From Astrothelium macrocarpum (Eukaryota; Ascomycota; Dothideomycetes; Trypetheliales; Trypetheliaceae): 64,000 bases of DNA. This document shows positions 56,494-64,000 of this stretch, one piece after another. The DNA lies in the NCBI GenBank assembly GCA_021030915.1, contig JAGEMR010000068.1, positions 62,001 to 126,000 on the forward strand, in the 5' to 3' direction. The translations under genes and the position numbers were made by a program. The notes beneath the pieces are model-generated. The model had not been told where the DNA came from. It saw only the letters and a program-made list of their open reading frames with translations, and searched no databases. Position 1 is the first letter of the stretch, and every line of letters begins with the position of its first letter.

Positions 56494-58320
56494 TTACAGC
56501 TTGCCTGGCAACTCCACCCAACTCTGAAGAACAAACCCAAGCGCCTTCCAAACCCTCCACCACTCATCCCAAAAAATCTCAGACAGGCTCAACTCTTCTT
56601 CTTCTTCCTCTGCTTCCTTCTCATCCCTCCCCTCATCCAATCCATCATCACCATCATCCTCTTCCACCCTGTCCACCTGCCCAACACCCTCGTCGAACCT
56701 CTCCAAAACTTGCTCTACCACCTCCTCACCCCCCCTATCCCTCCTCTCAATCATCTCCTCAAACTCCGCCACCGCCTTTAAACTCGCACTAATCCGATCC
56801 GCCGTATTCACCAACGCCACCAGCTCCGTCCGCCTCAGCGGCGGATTCGTCTCCATCCCCGCCTCACCCGCCTCATCCCCAAATTCAAACAGCACCTTCA
56901 ACGCCGTGCCCAATCCACTCGTCTGCACCTTGCCCCACAACCTACACTTATCGCAGCCCACACAGTCCATGATGCGACTGACATTGCGGAAGCGCTGGCG
57001 GAAGTCGTCCTTGAGCGCGGCGGCCGCGGCGTCGGACGCCGGGAACATGGCGCGCTCGTCGAAGACGTGGCGCGCGCGGTGCGGGATGTGGCGCGCCAGG
57101 TGCGTGATCTTGGCCTGCGTCTGCGAGTCGAGGATGGGGTCGCCCGTGCAGAAGGTGTAGGTGGGGAGGTGCGGGCGCAGCTTGCCGAGCGCGCGCAGCA
57201 CGAGCGCGTAGTCGAAGTAGAGGTTCGAGATGCGCTCCGGGTGCGCGTGGAGCCGCGATTCGTAGCAGGTGAGATTGGGGCCCCAGGTCCCCGTCGACTG
57301 GTTGAGGTAGTCGTGGCAGAGGTGTGTGGAGATGCTGGCGTGCATGCCGGAGATGACGCGGTGGAAGACGCGCTTCTCGAGGCATTGCTCTTCGGTGGCG
57401 TAGAGGTCGAGGCCGTCGTCGAGCGCGGCGGGACTGTCGAGGCCGTGGGTGGCTTTGGCCTGTTGGCGGCCGTGCTCGCGCATGACGCTGCGGAGGTCTT
57501 GGGCTGCGATGGCTTGGTTGCCCATGAGGGGGTTGTTGGAGAGGGGAGAGCCGGGTTTGGTGGAAGAGGCGGAATCGGGGTGAGGGGAGGATCGGGAGAA
57601 ACAGTTTTCGCGATATATTGCTTCCCAGACCTGGTGTGCGGAAGGGCCCGAGTATCCAGTGAAGCGTTCGGGGTTGTCGACAAGACTGACGTAGTCGCCC
57701 TTTGCGGTAGCAGATTCGTCTTCGGGAACACAATAGTCCCGTTCATCGCACTCATCGTCGTATTCTACTACACAGCTCTCACCAACATTTTCGCCTAAAC
57801 TGCCCTGTAGTGGTCTTTTTTTGCGTTCCTCTTGTTGCTTCTTACCTGGATGCTCCGCCCTAGGGCCTTGTAGTTTTCCCAGCTCTTCTGCACGCCATAT
57901 AGGCGGAATGTCTTGTTCGTCATCGATGGTGTTGACGGCGCAGGCAATGTTCCCACACATGCCCGCCTCGTCCGACCAAAAGGGGCATTTCTTATTATAC
58001 AAGTTCAGTCGGTAATAGGAGAAAAAGTCGGTATCATGCGTCAAAGAATGTATGTACGGCTGAAGGTCATTATTGAGTTTGTCCAGTGTGGCGTAAGAAG
58101 CGCAAGCATCGGAGACTATAGCATCGGGTTCGATCTGAAGTTGATGGTATTTAGGGTGTATAGGTTTTGGAGTTTGTCTGTATTTATAACTCACTGCGCA
58201 GACATCTGGACGAGAAGACTTGGATTTGGTAGCATTTGCGGCTCTTCCACTACTCGCGTGCCCGGTTGCTGTCAGCAGTCCGAAGACAGCAAGGTAGAAG
58301 AGTCTCGCCGCTTTCCGCAT
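56494..58320 (-). CDS. ERO1: ERO1, ER thiol oxidase
   Basis: The frame is open for 608 codons, but a 60-nt intron (58194-58135, GTGAGT...CTTCAG) that is a multiple of three probably lies inside; spliced, the protein has 588 residues and PDVCA joins IEPDAIVSDACASY, as expected in this family. A signal peptide covers about residues 1-22. The shuttle-cysteine region (YNKKCPFWSDEAGMCGNIAC), the GYSGPSAHQVWEAIYREN block and the active-site CVGCDKCRLWGKVQTSGLG near residue 431 are all intact. FAD-contacting residues around HLCHDYLNQ are present. ERO1 passes electrons from protein disulfide isomerase to oxygen in the ER lumen. The C-terminus is long and acidic, with a Glu run. The coding part at 56550-57600 is unusually GC-rich. 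Confidence 0.94.
   Translation of the reverse strand: MRKAARLFYLAVFGLLTATGHASSGRAANATKSKSSRPDVCAVSYKYRQTPKPIHPKYHQLQIEPDAIVSDACASYATLDKLNNDLQPYIHSLTHDTDFFSYYRLNLYNKKCPFWSDEAGMCGNIACAVNTIDDEQDIPPIWRAEELGKLQGPRAEHPGKKQQEERKKRPLQGSLGENVGESCVVEYDDECDERDYCVPEDESATAKGDYVSLVDNPERFTGYSGPSAHQVWEAIYRENCFSRSSPHPDSASSTKPGSPLSNNPLMGNQAIAAQDLRSVMREHGRQQAKATHGLDSPAALDDGLDLYATEEQCLEKRVFHRVISGMHASISTHLCHDYLNQSTGTWGPNLTCYESRLHAHPERISNLYFDYALVLRALGKLRPHLPTYTFCTGDPILDSQTQAKITHLARHIPHRARHVFDERAMFPASDAAAAALKDDFRQRFRNVSRIMDCVGCDKCRLWGKVQTSGLGTALKVLFEFGDEAGEAGMETNPPLRRTELVALVNTADRISASLKAVAEFEEMIERRDRGGEEVVEQVLERFDEGVGQVDRVEEDDGDDGLDEGRDEKEAEEEEEELSLSEIFWDEWWRVWKALGFVLQSWVELPGKL
58135..58194 (-). other. Probable 60-nt stop-free intron in ERO1
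   Basis: GTGAGT donor after PDVCA and CTTCAG acceptor before IEPDA, phase 0, length 60. It contains no stop in frame, so an ORF-only call would include 20 extra residues of poor composition. Confidence 0.8.
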
Positions 58321-61054
58321 GCCTGCACGCTCAAAGTCTTCAAAGATGTCAGCGCACTCTCGGAGAGGATTGCAAGAGAAGGCTTTTCATCGGATAAGGT
58401 ATCGCATATAATACTGACGTTTGGCGGATTACTCGTTTCACTCTACGGATGCTGAGATGAGACCAGCTTGCGGCATGAAACGGACGATGCTTAGCAATAG
58501 AGGAAAATTAAAAAAGTAAACAGAGTGGGGGAGAGAGTCATGGAAAGCTCCTTGAAGTAAGTCTCGTATGTACAAAAGCAGGAAAGAGGCAAGTAAACTC
58601 CGGCTTTGTTCCCCTGAGGCAAAAAAAAAGACAGATTATCCACATCTTCTCCGTACTCCGTACTCCACAGACCCTTTTTGAAATCAAGACCCTGCGCCAC
58701 GAATGTATGTCATTCGTGTGGCGCATTGCCTCCGTACTCACCAGTGAAACACTTGTTCCCTTGTCGACATGAGTGTTTCCGAGATTGACAGATGGCAGAA
58801 ATGCAAGTCAACACAGTAGCTTTGCCTCTGATGAATTCCTGCTATTTTGCAGCGGCATTCGGTGATCGTCCGTAAACAGTTAACCAGGGCGGGACTTTTG
58901 ATCACGTGATTGTGCTGGAGTGGAATCCCTCACCCGCCTCACTCGACCCTCTGGAACAATCTCTACCTCCACCACCATCATGCATTGTGCCATCGCTCTA
59001 TGATGCTTCTGTGACCGTATCTTCCCGGTTGGCTACCGTAGACACGATTCTGATGCATCGCACTTATCAAATCAACCTTTCAACCCAATCCCCGTCATAG
59101 TCCGACAAGCAAGGCGAATAAGTCCGATCCGAGGCTGTCATCGATCTGAACGCCTGCCAAGAAGCCTTCAATCCATAATCGCCGCTATTTTTGTTATTGC
59201 ACAAGGGTCCGTGGCCCAGAGATGGGAGCGGAGGGATGTCGGATTTTTGAAGGCTGGGATTGGTCATACGGCTTCCTTTCGCATAAATAATTGGAACGTG
59301 GACTATGATGATAGGAGCGACAAGGCTGTCTGTGGTGTGGAGATGGATGGCAAATCCGACCATTATCTTGTCTGGGCGGAACATGCAGACACATTGAAGT
59401 TGAGCTTTCACAAGAAAATTGGACACGAAAATGAGAATGGTTCTGGTATTCGTATTGGAACTTTGAAAATGGGATAGAATAGACAAGGTTTGAACATGTA
59501 GGTTGACCCAGATGGAGTTGGAGGTGGTTGCTTGACCGTGGAAAGGTAATTGCGCATTTCCAGTTTCACTGCTTTTGCGCAGAATCTCGATTGGTGCTTG
59601 ATCACCAGTATTGCTTCAATTGGTACATCTCTGGTTCTCGTTTCCGTCTTTTCAACAAAGTCTCACTTTACAATTCCTAATTCGTCTATTGCGTCAAAAG
59701 TTGCGACACCCCAATCTTCTCAAAACAGAATAAATGTCCCCTATTTTCGTCGTTCATTTCCTCTGCTATCAATTTCATAGGTTTGTCTACATCAATTTTT
59801 GCAACAGAACGAACGACAGTACAAGAGAATACTATTTCTCAAACATTCCATTACCTTCTTTTGAGTTTTGCTCCCTGTGGAAATATAGGAACAGTCCATG
59901 AAAAGGATATTCAATTTTGTGCAAGCAAACAACGGGTTCTTTAAATTACCGAGAAACGAGAATATGTTGACTTGAACACGATTTAAGCGTATGCAGGAAT
60001 TGTGTTTGCTGGGATTGGATGAGCAATCTACGACTTCTCCAGAAATGTGTTCTAGAGGGGCTTATTGGTAAGAACAAAAGCACTTCCCATCGATCAAAAG
60101 AGCTGTAGCTGACAAAATTGTATGTAGAGCAATAGCAAGAATGGAATGTGCATTTCAGTTGCCATCAATATAAAAGCGGTTCGTGTGACAGCTCGTCAAG
60201 GTGCAATGCGGGAGTCAAAGCCTGGTTGAGATCTAGTCGCAGCTTGTCGATACAAACATGACTATCATGATTGCTAGGCAACCGGAACCCATGCAGCATG
60301 AGTGATCTTGGGGGCGACCGAGGCACCGTACCAAGCCACCTGGCATCATGCGCCCGTGGGGTACGAGGGGAACAACAGAGCAGCAAGACTGCATTCCGGT
60401 GCAGACCAAGTCAGTCAAGCTCGCGATGCTTGACCTGGCTATACACGATCAGCGGAGGCTCAGCTATCTTGACATGGCCCTGGCCAGTTCACGCCGAGAT
60501 GGCTCGCCGCCGGCGTGATTGCATCGCTGTGCTGCCGGTCGGCAAGGGTGGGTCCGGCCGCTGCTGCTGTGAGCCCGCCTTTCTCCTCTCCGATCGACAG
60601 CGTGGTCCATCACCAGATCAATTCTATTCATCACTTTATGATTTTCAGCAGTTCAGTCAGCTTCTTCTGTTAGCTTCGGCTTTGTTCCGGTAGCCAAGTG
60701 AGGTGGCTGGGGCTATTGTCGCAGCGTCGGTATTGTGTCTGGCATCCTCCACCCTCCCCAAGAAGGTTAGGCGGTCCGTGCAGGCTTTCCGTCAAAGTTC
60801 TCTCCGCCTCTTCCTGCTCCTCCCTCCTCTTCACCTTTTCCTAAGCTCAGCTTCAATCTTCCCACTGTTCCTCCCCTTCATCAATTCCATCAACTTTCAT
60901 CAGTCAGACGACCTTCTCCATCCTTCCTGCTACCACATACCTGCGCGAACCGCGCTTTTGGCTAGCATCACGCTTCTAGCGTGCCTCAAACGCGTCATTT
61001 CCCGCCCTACCCACTGTGACAAATTCAACCCAACATCTCCGAAACATCCTCAAC
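58321..61054. other. Long intergenic region with CT-rich promoter
   Basis: About 2.7 kb without a supported gene; several short frames have no recognisable content. The last 270 bp before the PWWP gene (about 60795-60930) are strongly pyrimidine-rich (CTCCGCCTCTTCCTGCTCC type), as in the leaders of well-expressed fungal genes. The segment 60480-60560 is locally GC-rich. Confidence 0.45.
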
Positions 61055-62936
61055 ATGGCTGATGACAGCACCGTCAATGCCAGCGCACCAGTGACTGAGG
61101 TAGCTTTGTTCTAGCGAACGCGTGTTGGCCGGCATTTGACTCATGTTTTACAGAAGCCCATCGACGCACCTGCCACAGATGCTGTAGCTGATCCTGCCAA
61201 AGTAGAGCCCGCTCCCACAAGTGAGTTTTGTACAAAGCATGTGTATCCGCGTCATAACACAATGCTAACGTAAATTTTTTTTGTGCAGCTGCTGACCCTG
61301 CCACCCCCCAAGTTGCCCAGAATGGTGGTTCCACTACTGCCGATGATAATGAAAAGATTGATGACACTATAACGACCGAAGATAAGACAACCAATGGTGA
61401 TGATCTGGCCGCTGCGCCTCAAGCAGATTCATCCGCCAGTGCCAAAGCAACACCAACATCTGCAAATAAGAAAGAGAAGCGCAAGTCGAGTGGCGGCGTG
61501 CCTGAACACAAGTCCAAGAAACTCAACAAGAAGAAGTCCACACCATTGCTGAACCTCAATATTCAGCCGGGTGAATATTGGTGGGCCCGCATGAAGGGCT
61601 ACCCACCATGGCCAGCTATTGTGTGCGATCAGGACATGATCCCCGAGACACTCCTCAAGACAAGACCCGTCAGTGCCGCTCGCCCCGACGGATCGTATCG
61701 CGAGGATTTTCTAGAAGGCAACAAGAATGCCAGAGAGCGTACTTACCCAATCATGTATTTGGGCACCAATGAATTGTAAGGATCCATCATTCACCGATTA
61801 CATTGGTATCTTGCTTCTTTATCTGATTGTACTAATACTTGCATCTAGTTCTTGGATGAAGAATACTGATCTTGCCAAAATCGATATGGATCAAATGAAG
61901 AAGGAAGAGCAAGGAAAGAAGCCAAAGAGTCTTTGGCAAGCCTACGAAATATGTGCCGAAGAACACCCGCTTTCTCATTTCAAGGGTTTGCTTGCACAGC
62001 ATGACGAGGCAATGAAACGTGACGCTGAAGAACGTGACCGCAAGCAAGCTGAGAAAGAGGAAAAGGCTGCAAAGAAAGCCGAGCGCGCGGAAAAGGCAGA
62101 AAAGCGCAAATCAAAAGGCAAAGTTGAGGATGAAGACGAAGAGATGGAGGATGCAGAGCCTAAAGTCAAGACGCCGGCTTCGAAGAAGCGCAAGAGTCGT
62201 GGTGAAGGTGATGCTGAAGATCAGAAAGTATGCCTGCAACTCCTGGAATCTCATTTGTAAAAGAATGCTTTTGCTAATAATGTACCAGCCCGCCAAGACG
62301 CCCAAGACATCTACTAAGCTTAAACTCGGTTCCAAGCAAACTCCCAACGGCGAATCATCGACCAAAGCCAACAAACCAAAGAAGGTCGTCTCAAAGCCCG
62401 ACGATGATGAGGAGGCCAAGGACAATGAGAAGCCCCTCACAGCAGCTGAACTTCTCGAGAAGCGTCGCAAGACAGTCCTATACCTTCGTCATCGCTTACA
62501 AAAGGGGTTTCTCGCTCGTGAGGCGCCGCCCAAGGAAGAAGAAATGTCGGATATGGACGAATTCTTCACACAGCTAGAGAATTTTGAGGACCTCGAGCTC
62601 AGCATTCTCAAGTCAACCAAGATCCACAAGGTGCTCAAAGCCATTCTCAAACTCACATCCATCCCCAAAGATGAGGAGTATAAATTCATGGACCGCAGCA
62701 ACACCTTGCTGCAAGGTTGGAACAAGGTCTTGGTTGGTGATGAGGGGAGGGATGATGCAGAGGAGCCTGAGAAGGGTGAGGCTGTCAATGGCGAGAAGGC
62801 CGAACCGGCAAAGGCGAAGGAGAATGGTGAGAAGGATGTTGGTGAGGCTGATGTGACGATGAAGGATGCGGAGGAAATCGAGGCAGAGGCAGAGAAGAAA
62901 GATGATGGTGTTGAGGGTGAGGCGGTTGCTGCGTAG
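61055..62936 (+). CDS. PWWP-domain chromatin protein
   Basis: Exons 61055-61099, 61154-61220, 61289-61775, 61849-62227 and 62289-62936 give 541 residues; introns are 54-73 nt and all canonical. The PWWP domain starts near residue 120 with NIQPGEYWWARMKGYPPWPAIV and ends near YPIMYLGTNEFSWMK; the aromatic cage residues that read methylated histone H3 are present. A long Lys/Glu coiled-coil follows (about 230-300), then a helical domain near 380-470 (KTVLYLRHRLQKGFL, DLELSILKSTKIHKVLKAI, FMDRSNTLLQGWNKVL) similar to the TFIIS N-terminal/LEDGF type fold. The C-terminus is acidic. This pattern matches fungal PWWP proteins of the Pdp/Ioc4 type that link H3K36 or H4K20 methylation to chromatin enzymes. 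The exact orthologue is not settled. Confidence 0.88.
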
Positions 62937-63490
62937 AACACTACGCACGGTATGGATTTGTGGCTATTCTGCTTAAATCGGCAAGATTTGACTGGGGGGT
63001 TCCCTGACTCATGGATTGACAGAGCACTTGTGTTCTTTTTGCTTTTTGTTTTTTTCGGTCCCTAGTTGGACCATGGTGTTACTGGAGGCTTCCTTGATGC
63101 TCGATACAGATATCTCAGGGCATCTGCTTTCTTTGTGAGCCCTTAAGCATTTTGCTAATGAGCTTAACTGGGCTTTGCCCCGAATGTTAATCAAACTAAA
63201 ATTGAATGTTAATGTAGCTTAGCTAAGACGAAATTAAAGATTGGCGATTCAAATCATGGAAGTATAACGGATTCAGCTGGGGGCTCCCCAAGTGTCTCCT
63301 GGTACAATTAAGCATCGCGATACGGATTACACTCATTTTAGGCTCCTTGTTCGGCCCAACCTCGGCTTGGATTCAACTTGTTCCGACTCATCTCAAAAAA
63401 ATTACCAATGTGAGTAAGTGTTAATCGCTTCACTGATGAATAACCTATTACGGTGCTATCTCGGGATGTATGCTTTATAAGCGAAACCTA
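62937..63490. other. Intergenic, 3' flank of the PWWP gene
   Basis: Slightly AT-rich, no supported gene. It ends at the left boundary of the Tc1/mariner-type element. Confidence 0.4.
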
Positions 63491-64000
63491 CCTTCGTCAG
63501 GGGGTGGACAGAATTGACGGGTCAACCTCCGACCGCCGAAAATGCATTAATTTATTGAATTAATTACCACACATGCGTAAATATGCGCTGCCCACCATTT
63601 TTCGCTAGTATTTTGCATCTCTGTGGCATGTCTGCGATACGCGCACGAATTTCTGCCATAATAATTTTGTCCCATTTCTGTTGTAATAGTATTTTCGCGT
63701 CCAAATCCTTTACCCAGTAACGACGTCGTATTCTCTGCTTTAGAATGCTCCAAATAGATTCAATTGGATTCATATCTGGACTCTCAGCTGGGTGATCAAG
63801 GCTGAGAATACCATGAGCTTTTTTCGTCTGTGCTGTCAGCCCATTTCTTCTCGTTCCATGCGACGAATCATTATCCTCTTGAAGATAGAGATGACGAGAA
63901 TATGAAGCTGGTTCTGCATATTGCTGATAATAAGCACGAATATATTCAGATAGAATATCATCACAGTATTGTTTAGTAGTGAGTTTGTTGTCTAATGGTT
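63491..64000 (-). mobile_element. Tc1/mariner-type element, left part, undamaged
   Basis: The element runs off the right edge. Its left end is probably just after a TA near 63490, where a GC-rich stretch with CAGGGGGTGGACAGAATTGA begins; the matching right terminal repeat lies outside the window. The transposase reads toward this end. Base composition and reading frame show no RIP damage, unlike the island at 12-24.5 kb. Confidence 0.7.
63564..64000 (-). CDS. DDE transposase, C-terminal part (Tc1/mariner type)
   Basis: One uninterrupted minus-strand frame from the window edge to the stop at 63564, about 145 residues of the C-terminus. The second catalytic aspartate lies in LQEDNDSSHGT, and the final acidic residue is the Glu of SPDMNPIESIW. 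There are 37 residues between them (DD37E by my count). The family tail ILKQRIRRR and a Trp-containing end follow. This is the DDE_3 type found in many fungal Tc1/mariner-like elements; the enzyme cuts and pastes the element at TA sites. The N-terminus and the first aspartate are outside the window, so activity cannot be judged. Confidence 0.85.
   Translation of the reverse strand, partial: PLDNKLTTKQYCDDILSEYIRAYYQQYAEPASYSRHLYLQEDNDSSHGTRRNGLTAQTKKAHGILSLDHPAESPDMNPIESIWSILKQRIRRRYWVKDLDAKILLQQKWDKIIMAEIRARIADMPQRCKILAKNGGQRIFTHVW

Noticed and set aside
56898..57798. Several long frames on both strands within ERO1
   Set aside because: All are shadows of the GC-rich ERO1 coding sequence, with repetitive Arg/Ala/Val/Glu composition.
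60271..60693. 140-residue plus-strand frame
   Set aside because: No recognisable domain and a composition typical of chance frames; it lies in the upstream region of the PWWP gene.

Overview
The window reads as nuclear DNA of a filamentous ascomycete (Pezizomycotina). The genes carry short introns (about 41-200 nt) with fungal donor, branch and acceptor signals. The repertoire is fungal: a HET-domain protein, an ankyrin protein with a fungal STAND-type N-terminus, Pal1, RTA1, NmrA-like, an Hsp70-like ATPase, and Fot1/pogo and chromovirus transposons. The transposons carry many C-to-T (CpA to TpA) changes, the mark of repeat-induced point mutation (RIP). I cannot name a genus. All splice sites and frames were worked out by hand; each multi-exon model given without a caveat has a spliced length divisible by three.

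Layout. Bases 1-12000 are an accessory flank: a truncated membrane-protein fragment, an unknown basic protein whose AT-hook tail is cut off by two RIP-type stops, an intact HET gene, a decayed paralogue piece, and an intact seven-exon ankyrin/STAND-like gene. Bases about 11990-24610 are a nested transposon island. An outer inverted repeat encloses two 1.86-kb Fot1/pogo copies and one complete 6.77-kb Ty3/gypsy chromovirus with 383-bp LTRs and a 5-bp target duplication. All coding sequence in the island is destroyed by RIP.

Bases 24800-50000 mix accessory and housekeeping genes: RTA1-like transporter, small secreted cysteine-rich protein, Pal1, USB1, CKS1, two lineage-type unknowns, an Hsp70-like ATPase, an NmrA-like reductase with a broken first splice donor, an unknown protein, and a GliT-class flavoprotein that has lost its CxxC. 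Bases 50800-63000 are core housekeeping: PWP1, PRP16, ERO1 and a PWWP protein, with two divergent pairs in the window as a whole (Pal1/USB1 and PWP1/PRP16) and a third at 36559-37183. The right edge enters an apparently undamaged Tc1/mariner-type element, younger than the RIP-mutated island.

Working together: USB1 (U6 snRNA processing) and PRP16 (spliceosome) serve RNA splicing, PWP1 ribosome biogenesis, CKS1 the cell cycle, Pal1 cell shape, ERO1 disulfide formation in the ER. The HET and ankyrin/STAND-like genes beside the transposon island look like part of a fungal self/non-self recognition repertoire; that role is inferred from family, not shown here. I saw no rRNA, tRNA or CRISPR array.
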